From assembly GCA_963823245.1 (NCBI GenBank), contig CAWGKQ010000012.1, positions 234,461 to 298,460 on the forward strand: DNA of 64,000 bases. Direction: 5' to 3'. This document shows, piece by piece, positions 53,896 to 62,627 of the stretch. Position 1 is the stretch's first letter. Each line of letters starts with the position of its first letter. The notes below the pieces were generated by a model. It ran no database searches. It saw nothing but the letters and a program-made list of their open reading frames with translations, and was not told where the DNA came from. This stretch comes from JAWVFM01 sp963823245 (lineage in GTDB: Bacteria; Actinomycetota; Thermoleophilia; Solirubrobacterales; 70-9). The translations under genes and the position numbers were made by a program.

Positions 53896-55449
53896 TTAAC
53901 CCCCCGTGCGGGCCAGCAGACGGTCGCCCACTCGAAGCGCGTTGGCCATCGCCGTGAGCGCTGGGTTGACTGCGCTGATGCTGGGGAAGATGCTCGTGTC
54001 GGCGACGTAGAGGTTGTCGAGCTCATGGGCCTTGCAATTGGCGTCGAGCACCGACGTCGCGGGGTCGGTGCCGAACCGGCACGTGCCCGACTGGTGCGCG
54101 ACCCCGGCCACCGGGATGTCGGTCTTGAGGTAGGCGTTCCGCGGCAACAGATGGTCGGAGTGCATGTCGAGGTCCGCGAGCATGGACTTGAGCTTGTGGT
54201 AGAGCTGCTTCTTGGGCTCCTCGTTCGTCGGCGTGTAGCTCAGCGCGATGCTCCCGTCGGGGCGAAGCGTCACCCGGTTCTCGGCCCGAGGCAGGTCCTC
54301 GGTGGAGAGCCAGAAGTCGACGGCATGGGTCGCGACCTTGTCGAGCGTCCATTGGGGGGCGAGCTTCGTCTCGATGGGCTTCTCGCCGCGGTACATGTCC
54401 GCCTGCGACTTGCCGACCATCTGGATGTTCCCCAGCGGGTACTCGAACTCGTCGCCGGCGAAGTAGTAGTCGTTGAGGCCGAGCGTCTTCTGGAACACCG
54501 TCGGATTCGGCTCCTTGGAGAGCGCCAGCACGGCCTGGCTCGCGTGGAACATGTAGTTGCGCCCAACCTGGTCTGAGCCGTTGGCCAGCCCGCTCGGATG
54601 CTTGTCGTTCGCGGAGGCCAGCAGGAGCTTCGCGGTGTTGGCGGCGCCGCAGGCGACGACGACGATGTCGGCCGAGTAGCGCTCCGGCTGGCCCTCGCGC
54701 TCGACCACGACCTCGGTCACGGCCGTGCCGGCCTCGTTCGTCTCGAGCGAGACGACCTCTGAGTTCGTCAGCAGGGTGACATTCGGGTGCTCGAGCGCCG
54801 GGCGCACGGCGAGCACCTCGGCGTCGGACTTCGCATGGACCAGGCACGGAAACCCGTCGCAGGTCGAGCACCGAACGCAGGCGCTGTAGGGCATGTTCGA
54901 TTCGTCGAGCATCACACCGCACGGCGCGTGAAACGGATGATGGCCGCTGGCCGCCAGGTCGTCGGCGAGCTTCTGGATCCGCGGCTCGTGCGAGACCGCC
55001 GGGAAGGGGTAGGGCGCGCTCGCCGGCGGCTCGGTGGGGTCCTCGCCGCGGGCGCCGTGGACCTGGTAGAGCTGTTCGGCCTGCGTGTAGTACGGCTCCA
55101 TCTCGTCGTAGGAGATGGGCCACGCGGGCGAGACGCCGTCGTGGTGCCGGAGCTCGCCGAAGTCCTCGGCTCGCTGGCGGTAGAGGGCAGCCCCGAAGAG
55201 CTTCGTCGCGCCGCCGACGCAGTAGTGGACCTGCGGCTGGAACGGCTTGCCCTCGCCGTCGTACCAGGTGTCGGCGGAGATGTAGCGGTTGTCGATGAAG
55301 ACGTCTTCGGCGAGCCAGTTCTGCGGCTCGCGCGGGAGCCAATCGCCTCGCTCGAGCAGCAGGATCCGCTTGCCCGATGGCGCAAGGCGGTGGACCAGGG
55401 TCCCGCCGCCCGCTCCACTGCCGATGACGATGACGTCGTAGGACTCCAA
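53896..55449 (-). CDS. GMC oxidoreductase
   Basis: 517 residues. FAD-binding IVIGSGAGGGTLVHRLAPSG, HYCVGGATKLFGAALYRQRA, a cysteine-rich SACVRCSTCDGFPCLVHAKS insertion, AHQSGTCRFGTDPATSV and the C-terminal DTSIFPSISAVNPALTAMAN. Oxidises an alcohol or sugar; the cofactor acceptor is unknown. Starts 6 nt after the GH15 stop, so it is the last gene of the gad-zwf-GH15-GMC unit. Confidence 0.9.
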   Translation of the reverse strand: MESYDVIVIGSGAGGGTLVHRLAPSGKRILLLERGDWLPREPQNWLAEDVFIDNRYISADTWYDGEGKPFQPQVHYCVGGATKLFGAALYRQRAEDFGELRHHDGVSPAWPISYDEMEPYYTQAEQLYQVHGARGEDPTEPPASAPYPFPAVSHEPRIQKLADDLAASGHHPFHAPCGVMLDESNMPYSACVRCSTCDGFPCLVHAKSDAEVLAVRPALEHPNVTLLTNSEVVSLETNEAGTAVTEVVVEREGQPERYSADIVVVACGAANTAKLLLASANDKHPSGLANGSDQVGRNYMFHASQAVLALSKEPNPTVFQKTLGLNDYYFAGDEFEYPLGNIQMVGKSQADMYRGEKPIETKLAPQWTLDKVATHAVDFWLSTEDLPRAENRVTLRPDGSIALSYTPTNEEPKKQLYHKLKSMLADLDMHSDHLLPRNAYLKTDIPVAGVAHQSGTCRFGTDPATSVLDANCKAHELDNLYVADTSIFPSISAVNPALTAMANALRVGDRLLARTGG

Positions 55450-55455
55450 GGTGGA

Positions 55456-57383
55456 CTAGCCGCCGATCTCCTGCAACCGCTCGGTGACGATCAGGCGCGC
55501 GGCTGCCTCGATCAATGCGAGGTGCGAGAACGCCTGCGGGAAGTTCCCGAGGTGGCGGGCGGTCTCGGCTCGAACTCCTCCGCGTAGAGGCCCAGCGGCG
55601 AGCCGATACGGAGCAGGCGTTCCATGAGATCACGCGCCTGCTGCTGCTCGCCGACGATCGCAAGCGCCGAGACGAGCCAGAACGAGCAGATGAGGAAGGT
55701 GCCCTCCTTGCCCGAGAGGCCGTCGTCCGTCTCCCCCGTCTTGTAGCGAAGGACGAATCCGTGCTCGGTCAGGTCGTCGGCGATCGCCAGCACGCTCTTT
55801 CGGAGGCGCTCGTCATCGCGCGGGAGCAAGCCGAAGAGCGCGGCGAGCAGCGTCGAGGCGTCGAGGGCGTCGGTGTCGTAGTGCTGGCGCAGGACGCCGT
55901 CGCGAACCCCGTGCTCGAGGATGTCGTCCTTGATCTCAGCGGCCGTGGCGGCCCAGGTCTGCTCGCGCTTGTCGTCTCCGCGGATCGCCGCCACCTTCGC
56001 TGCGCGGTCGAGGGCCACCCAGCACATGAGCTTCGACGAGACATAGTGCTGCGGCGCTCCCCGCGCCTCCCAGATCCCCTGGTCGGGGTTCTGCCACACC
56101 TTGGTCGCGCACTCGGCCTGGCTCTCGACGATCGGCCACAGGCGCCGCGGGATCCGCTCGGAGCGGCGCGTGTGGAGGAGGATCGAGTCCAGAACGGCGC
56201 CGAAGACGTCGTTCTGGCGTTGGTCGAAGGCGCCGTTGCCGATCCTGACCGGATGCGCGCCCGCGTAGCCGGAGAGCTCGTCGCGCGTCGACTCCGTGAG
56301 GTCCCGGCGTCCGTCGATCCCGTACATGATCTGCAACGCGCCGTCGTCGTTGGGCTCGAGGTCGGCGACAAACTGCATGAACTCGTCGGCCTCCCAGTCG
56401 AGATTCAGGAAGTGGAGGGCCTGCAACGTGAAGGTGCTGTCGCGCATCCAGGTGAATCGGTAGTCCCAGTTCCGCTCGCCCCCAGGCGTCTCCGGCAGCG
56501 AGGTCGTGAGGGCGGCGACTGTGGCGCCGGTCGGCATGTAGGTGAGGCCCTTGATGGCGAGCGCCGAGCGCTGGATGGCGTAGCGGAAGTGGTGGTCCGG
56601 AATTCGGGCGCCCTCGAGCCACCGTCGCCAGTAGCCCGTGGTCGCCGCGAGCCTGCCCTGGGCGTCGTCGACGTCGGCCGGGGTGGCGAGGCCCTCCGCC
56701 CACGAGAGCGCGCAGAAGGCCTGGTCGCCCTTCTCAAGCGTGTGGCGAGCGCGCACCTGGCTCTCCTCGATCCCGAGGGCCATGTCGGTCGCGAGGCGGA
56801 TGGTCACCTCGCCGTCGGTCGCGTCGGCCGTGTGGCGGTCGCCGTTGGCCAGAGACCACGCGGCGGGCTTGCGGCCGTAATCGAAGACGGGCTCGCAGAA
56901 CAGCTCGATCTCGACCGAGCCGTCGAGGCAGAGCACGCTCCGCACCAGCATGTGCTCGCCGTCGTAGTCGGCCGGGGGACGGGTGTGAGGGGTCACCTCG
57001 TCGTCGCCCTTGGTAGGGCCGATCGTCAGCGCATCGCGAACCATCGCCCAGCCGGTCGCCGTGTGCCAAGTCGTGACGATGGTGTTCGTGCCCGGCTCGT
57101 AGATGCGCGACACGGGCACGTTGATCCCGAAGGGCCCGAGCCGGAACGTCCCGGCGCCGCGGTCGAGCAGCGCGCCGAACACGCTCGGCGAGTCGAAGCT
57201 CGGCACGCAGAGCCACTCGATCGTCCCGTCGGCCGCGACCAAGGCGCCCGTGTGGCAGTTCGAGAGGAACGCGTAGTCCGCGATCGGCGGGAACGGCGAC
57301 GGCGCCGCCGCGCTCTTGGGCATTCCCTCCTCCTTGCCAGTGGAGCGGGTCTTTCCGGCGCTCTTCTGCTTCGCGGGACTCAT
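55456..57383 (-). CDS. GH15 glucoamylase/trehalase-family hydrolase, one frameshift
   Basis: About 640 residues. PPIADYAFLSNCHTGALVAA, GTIEWLCVPSFDSPSVFGAL, GERNWDYRFTWMRDSTFTLQ and AALFGLLPRDDERLRKSVLA are GH15 signatures, and QQARDLMERLLRIGSPLGLY leads to the end. A one-base loss near 55570 hides the usual tail (HLGNFPQAFSHLALIEAAAR), which then ends at 55456. Actinobacterial relatives include trehalases, glucoamylases and glucodextranases. The ATG overlaps the zwf stop (ATGA). Confidence 0.88.
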
Positions 57384-58801
57384 GACTCGGTCCACGGCTC
57401 GTGCCAGCCGCCGTAGTCCGCGGCGAGCTTGTCAGCGGCCTTGGGTCCCCAAGTACCCGGTTTGTACAGGTGGACCCTCGGGGGCTTCTCGATCAGCGGG
57501 CCGCAGACCCGCCAGGTCTCCTCAATGTTGTCCTGCCGGGTGAAGCGCGTGCTGTTGCCGACCAGCGCGGCGTGCAGGAGAACCTCGTACGGGGTCGGGC
57601 CCTCGCCGCCCTCCTGGGCGAACTCCATGTCGAGGTTGATCTGCTCGGGTCCGGTTTCGTCACCGCGCTGTGCGTCGACCAGCAGACGAATCCCGGTGGT
57701 CGGGTGGAGCCTGACGACGAGCTGGTCGGGCTCCGCCCGCCGCCGGCTGCTCGCGCTGTAGCCGAGGCGCGGCGGCTCCTTGAAGATCAGCCTGAGCTCC
57801 CACTGCTCGACCGGGAGTTCCTTCCCCGTCCGGATGAAGAACGGGACTCCGGTCCAGCGCCAGTTGTCGATTTCGAAGCGCATCGCCGCAAAGGTCTCCG
57901 TCTTCGAGTCCTTCGCGACCCCCTTGATCTTCCGGTAGCCCTCGTACTGCCCTCGCACGTACTGCTTTGGGTCGGCCTCCGGCATCGCGGAGAAGACACC
58001 GAACATCGCGTCCTTCAACGCCCGGGCGTTGCGGCTGGCGAGCGGCTCCATCGCAGCCGCCGCAACCACCTGCATCAGGTGGTTGACCACGACGTCCCGC
58101 AGGGCGCCAACGGGGTCGTAGAAGCTGCCACGGTCGGCGACCCCGAAGTCCTCCGCCATCGTGATCTGGACGCAGGCGACGCTGTTGCGGTCCCAGACGG
58201 GCTCGAACATCGCGTTCGCGAATCGCAGATAGAGAATCTCGGCCAGGCCCATCACGCCGAGAAAGTGGTCGATCCGGTAGAGCTGGTCCTCACGGATGTA
58301 CTGATGGATCTCCGCGGCAAGCTGGCGGGCGGAGGCGAGGTCGTGGCCGAAGGGCTTCTCGACGACGACTCTCGCATGCCCGGTCAGACCGGCCTCGGCC
58401 AGCCCCTTGATCGTCATCCCGAAGAGGGAGGGCGGGATCTCCAGATAGAAGACCGGGATCCTTTTCCCTTTGATGTGCGCGGCGAGGCGTTCGTAAGTGT
58501 CGGCCTCGGAGAAGTCGCCCTGGACGTAGGAGAGACGCTTGGCGAACCGGTTGAAGATCTTCGGGTTGGGCCTCTGCCCAGATGAGGTCTCGATCGCCTT
58601 GCGAGCGTGGTCACGGAGGTCCTCGTCGGACCAGTCGTCGAAGGCGACGCCGACGATCGGGCAGTCGAGCAGCCCCCGGGCCTCGAGCCGGTAGAGCGAG
58701 TTGAAGGTCATCACCTTCGCGAGGTCGCCGGTGATGCCGAAGATCACGAGGACATCGGCCGGCTGCGGTTGGTCCCCGCGGCCGGTGATCGACGCGCTCA
58801 A
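57380..58801 (-). CDS. zwf: Glucose-6-phosphate 1-dehydrogenase
   Basis: 473 residues. VIFGITGDLAKVMTFNSLYR (NADP), RVVVEKPFGHDLASARQL, RIDHFLGVMGLAEILYLRFA (active-site RIDHFLG) and FEIDNWRWTGVPFFIRTGKE are all present. First step of the oxidative pentose phosphate route, supplying NADPH. Overlaps gad (stop) by ATGA and the GH15 start, so it is translated with both. Confidence 0.95.
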   Translation of the reverse strand: MSASITGRGDQPQPADVLVIFGITGDLAKVMTFNSLYRLEARGLLDCPIVGVAFDDWSDEDLRDHARKAIETSSGQRPNPKIFNRFAKRLSYVQGDFSEADTYERLAAHIKGKRIPVFYLEIPPSLFGMTIKGLAEAGLTGHARVVVEKPFGHDLASARQLAAEIHQYIREDQLYRIDHFLGVMGLAEILYLRFANAMFEPVWDRNSVACVQITMAEDFGVADRGSFYDPVGALRDVVVNHLMQVVAAAAMEPLASRNARALKDAMFGVFSAMPEADPKQYVRGQYEGYRKIKGVAKDSKTETFAAMRFEIDNWRWTGVPFFIRTGKELPVEQWELRLIFKEPPRLGYSASSRRRAEPDQLVVRLHPTTGIRLLVDAQRGDETGPEQINLDMEFAQEGGEGPTPYEVLLHAALVGNSTRFTRQDNIEETWRVCGPLIEKPPRVHLYKPGTWGPKAADKLAADYGGWHEPWTES

Positions 58802-60168
58802 TGGACGCCTCGCCTCACCTGCTTGCGCTCCGACTCGCTCACCGCGCCCTTCTCCTCGAGCGTCTCGATCGCCTGCGCGAGATCCCCGGCGAGGGTCTCG
58901 ACGAGCGACTTGTTGAGCGTGAGCTTCACGAGCGCCCGCATCATCTTCACGTCCTGCGCGTTTGGCGGCATTGTGTAGGCGGGGAGCATCCAGCCGCGCT
59001 CGGCGCTGAGCTGGAACGCGATGTCGAACTCGTCGTAGGCGTGCTCCTCGGCGAGGTTGAAGGCGACCAGCGGCAGCGTCTCCTCGTCGAGCCCGATGAT
59101 CTTGAACTTCCCGATGTCCTCGATGTCCTTCGCGAGCGCCTCGGCGTTCCTCTGCATGATGTCCATGATCACGCGGTAGCCCCCCTTGCCGAAGCGGACG
59201 AAGTTGTAGTACTGGGCGAGCACCATCGACGACCCGGTCGAGAAGTTGAGGGTGAACGTCATGTCCGTCTTCCCGAGGTAGTTCTCATAGAAGACGAGAT
59301 CCTCCGCCAGGTCGGACTTCTCGCGGAAGACCAGCCAGCCGATCCCGGGGTAGACGAGGCCGAACTTGTGGCCCGAGGCGTTGATCGAGCGCACCTGCTC
59401 GAGGCGGAAGTCCCACTTCGAGTCCGGATACAGGAACGGCCACACGAAGGCGCCGCTGGCGCCGTCGATGTGCATGGGGACGTCGAGGCCCTTCTTGTCC
59501 TTCAGCTCGACCAGGAGGTCGTTGATCCCGACCACGTCGTCCGCGTGCCCGGTGAACGTCGTACCGACCACGGCCGCGACGCCGATCGTGTTCTCGTCGA
59601 CGTGGGGCTCCACGTCCTCTGGGCCGATCGTGTACTTGCCGGGCTGGAGCGGGACGATCCGCGGCTCGACGTCGAAGTAGCGGCAGAACTTCTCCCACAC
59701 GACGTGGACGTCGCCGCCGAACACGAGGTTCGGCTTATCGGTCGCCTGGCCGGCCTCCTCGCGGCGCTTCCGCCACTTCCACTTCAGGGAGAGCGCGCCG
59801 AGCATGATCGCTTCGGAGGAGCCCTGGGTGCTGGTCCCGGTCGTCTCGCCTGGCGCGTTGAAGAGCTCAGCCAGCATCCGGACGCACCGCTGCTGGATCT
59901 CGAACGTCCGCGGGTACTCGGCGTGGTCGATGAAGTTTCGATGGAGGTTCTCGTCGATGACCACGCGGGCCTCGGGCTCCATGTAGGTGGTGACGAAGGT
60001 GGCGAGGTTGCGCTCCGGGATGCCCTCGACGGCGAGCTCCTGATTGACGAGGCGCATCGCGGCGACGGGCGACATCGGCTGCTCCGGGATCGCGTTGTCG
60101 GGGGCGCCCTCGGTCAGCCACTCGCCGGCGGCCTCGGCCACCGGCATCACCGTCGGGATATCGGACAT
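58798..60168 (-). CDS. gadB: Glutamate decarboxylase
   Basis: 456 residues. Makes GABA and CO2 from glutamate, consuming a proton. GTSTQGSSEAIMLGALSLKW, NLVFGGDVHVVWEKFCRYFD, DVPMHIDGASGAFVWPFLYP and RSINASGHKFGLVYPGIGWL with the PLP lysine. Acid-stress role is the usual one. ATG start; the gap to the divergent cydA is 74 nt and holds a 21-bp palindrome. Confidence 0.95.
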   Translation of the reverse strand: MSDIPTVMPVAEAAGEWLTEGAPDNAIPEQPMSPVAAMRLVNQELAVEGIPERNLATFVTTYMEPEARVVIDENLHRNFIDHAEYPRTFEIQQRCVRMLAELFNAPGETTGTSTQGSSEAIMLGALSLKWKWRKRREEAGQATDKPNLVFGGDVHVVWEKFCRYFDVEPRIVPLQPGKYTIGPEDVEPHVDENTIGVAAVVGTTFTGHADDVVGINDLLVELKDKKGLDVPMHIDGASGAFVWPFLYPDSKWDFRLEQVRSINASGHKFGLVYPGIGWLVFREKSDLAEDLVFYENYLGKTDMTFTLNFSTGSSMVLAQYYNFVRFGKGGYRVIMDIMQRNAEALAKDIEDIGKFKIIGLDEETLPLVAFNLAEEHAYDEFDIAFQLSAERGWMLPAYTMPPNAQDVKMMRALVKLTLNKSLVETLAGDLAQAIETLEEKGAVSESERKQVRRGVH

Positions 60169-60227
60169 CTCTTCTCCTCGTCTGCTGCCTTGTCGCTGCG
60201 AACCGTATCGAGGGCGGCGAATGGTGA

Positions 60228-60248
60228 AATCATCCGAATCGGATGATT
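60228..60248. promoter_or_regulatory. 21-bp perfect palindrome over the cydA start
   Basis: Arms AATCATCCGA and TCGGATGATT are perfectly complementary around one central base. The right arm covers the cydA ATG (60243). The site lies in the 74-bp gap shared by the divergent gad and cydA genes. A redox- or acid-responsive regulator could bind here; no known consensus is assigned. Confidence 0.55.
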
Positions 60249-61616
60249 CTCGCGACCGCCTCCAACCTGCTCGCGGCGCGCGAGCAGATGGCCTTCACGC
60301 TCGGCTTCCACATCGTTCTCTCGTGTTTCGGCGTCGCCTTTCCGGCAATGATCCTGATCGCTCTCTACCGGGGCCTGGAAGAACGACGCCGACGCAATCG
60401 AGCTCGCGCGCCGCTGGTCGAAGACGATGGCCGTGCTCTTCGCGGTCGGGGCCGTCACCGGAACCGTTCTCACATTCGAATTCGGGCTGCTCTGGCCGCG
60501 CTTCATGGACCGCTTCGGGAGCGCCTTCGGCATCGCCTTCGCGATCGAGGGGATCTTCTTCTTCACCGAGGCGATCTTCCTCGCGATCTTCCTCTACGGC
60601 TGGAAGCGGCTGAAGCCCTGGGCGCACTTCTGGTCGGGGGTGCCGATGGTGATCACTGGGATCGGCGGTGCCTTCTCGGTCGTCGCTGCGAATTCATGGA
60701 TGAACCAGCCGCAGGGGTTCACGCTCAACGCGGCCGGCAAGGTCGTCGACACCGACCCGCTGAAGATCCTCTTCAACCCGGCGACCGGCTACGAGTTTCC
60801 GCACATGCTCCTGGCCGCCTATCTGGTGACCGGGTTCGTGATCGCCTCGGTCTACGCGGCGGGGATGCTGAAGGGCCGCCGTGATCGCCACCACCGGCTC
60901 GGGCTGCTGATACCCCTCACCGTGGCGCTGATCGCCACGCCCATCCAGTTTCTCGTCGGGGACACGGCCGCCAGGGCGATTGCCGACAACCAGCCGGCGA
61001 AGTTCGCCGGCATGGAGTGCATCCACAAGAGCGGAACCGATCAGACCGAGTACCTCGGCGGCGTCTGCACCTCGACCGGGGTCAAGGGCGGGATCGGGAT
61101 CCCCGGCCTGGACTGAATCCTCGTCGGCGGCTCGACCAGCACCAAGGTCACGGGACTCGACGCGTTCCCGCCCAAGGACAGGCCACCGGCCAACACGCTT
61201 CTGCATCTCTCCTTCGACGCGATGGTCGGGATCTGCTCGGCATTCATCGCTCTCGGTGCCTGGTTCGCCTTCGTCTGGTGGCGGCGGCGCGACATCCCGA
61301 AGACGAAGTGGTTCCTGCGAATCATCTCGATCTGTGGCGCCGCCGCGGTGCTGGCCCTGTGGTTCGGCTGGATCTGCACCGAGGTTGGCCGGCAACCCTG
61401 GATCGTCCAGGGCTTCATGAGGACCGCGAACGCGGTCACGCCCGCCCAGGGTGTCTGGTACAGCTTCGTCGGCGTGCTGCTGCTCTACGCGATCGTCGGA
61501 ACCGTCGCGATCCTGATCCTGCGCGCGATGGCGAGGCGCTGGCGCGAGGGCGGGCCTGAGTCCGACGAGGGCACCCCGTACTCGCCGCCGGTCCCCGCGG
61601 AAAAGGTTGGGCATGA
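60243..61616 (+). CDS. cydA: Cytochrome bd ubiquinol oxidase subunit I, frameshift and internal stop
   Basis: Quinol oxidase subunit with hemes b558, b595 and d. AREQMAFTLGFHIVLSCFGV carries the axial His. An extra C near 60373 breaks the frame; it resumes as DADAIELARRWSKTMAVLFA. GFTLNAAGKVVDTDPLKILF and GIPGLD follow, then TGA at 61114-61116, after which ILVGGSTSTKVTGLDAF continues in the same frame. FGWICTEVGRQPWIVQGFMR is the conserved distal motif. The 3' end near 61616 is unsettled. Error or recent loss of function. Confidence 0.85.
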
Positions 61617-62627
61617 GCAAGGCCGACATCGCCGCCGCGATTCTTTGGGTCGGGGCGACCTTCTACGCCCTCTTCGGCGGCGCCGACTTCGGCGCGCGGC
61701 TTCTGGGATTTGATCGCCGGAGACGCCGAGAAGGGCGCGCGCCCACGGGCGCTGATCCAGCGCTCCCTGACCCCGGTCTGGGAGGCGAACCACGTCTGGC
61801 TGATCTTCATCCTCGTCGTCCTGTGGACCGCCTTCCCACCGGCGTTCAGCGCGATCATGTCGACCCTCTACATTCCACTGGCGCTGGCAGCCGTGGGGAT
61901 CGTGCTGCGGGGAACGGGGTTCGCCTTCCGCAAGGAGCTCGAGAGCCTCAGCGCCCAGCGCGTTGCCGGGGCGACCTTCGCCCTCTCCTCCGTGCTGACC
62001 CCTTTCTTCATGGGCACGGTGGTCGGCGCGGTCGCGATCGGCAACGTCCCGTCGGCCGGAGACGGCCCCTCGATCTCGAGTTGGCTGCAACCGGCACCGC
62101 TGTTCTTCGGGGCGATGTTCGTCGCCACCAGCGCCTACCTATCGGCCGTGCTGCTGATCGGCGACGCCCGCCGGGGCGGAGAGGACGACCTGGTGCGCTA
62201 CTTCACCCGGCGGGCGCTTGGAGCGGGGTTCGTCGCCGGTCTCGCCGCGGTGGGGGGCCTGATCGACCTGCGCTCGAGCGAGTCCTATGTCTACAACCGC
62301 CTGGTCGACCAGGGGCTGCCGCTGGTCATCCTCTCGGCGATCTGCGGGATCGCGGTCGTCGTCCTGCTTGTCCGCGGCAGGCCCCGCCTGCTGCGTCCAC
62401 TCTCGGCTGCCGCTGTGGTCGCCGTCGTCTGGGGCTGGGGCGTGGCGCAGTTCCCCTTCCTGCTTCCGACCTCGCTGACGATCAGCGCCGGGGCGGCACC
62501 CGGCCCGACGCTGACGACGGTCCTGGTCGTCTTCGTCGTCGCTGCCGTGGTCGTGCTTCCCTCGCTCGGCCTGCTCTACACGCTGAGCCAGCGCGACCTC
62601 GTTGGCGAGGACCGCTCGCCGACCTGA
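61613..62627 (+). CDS. cydB: Cytochrome bd ubiquinol oxidase subunit II, one frameshift
   Basis: ADIAAAILWVGATFYALFGG and ADFGA begin the subunit; an extra C near 61705 breaks the frame, and LIAGDAEKGARPRALIQRSL, TPVWEANHVWLIFILVVLWT continue to 62627. VVVLPSLGLLYTLSQRDLVG is the C-terminal helix. Pairs with CydA. No cydC/cydD are in the window. The stop is back-to-back with the next gene's (TGATCA). Confidence 0.88.
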
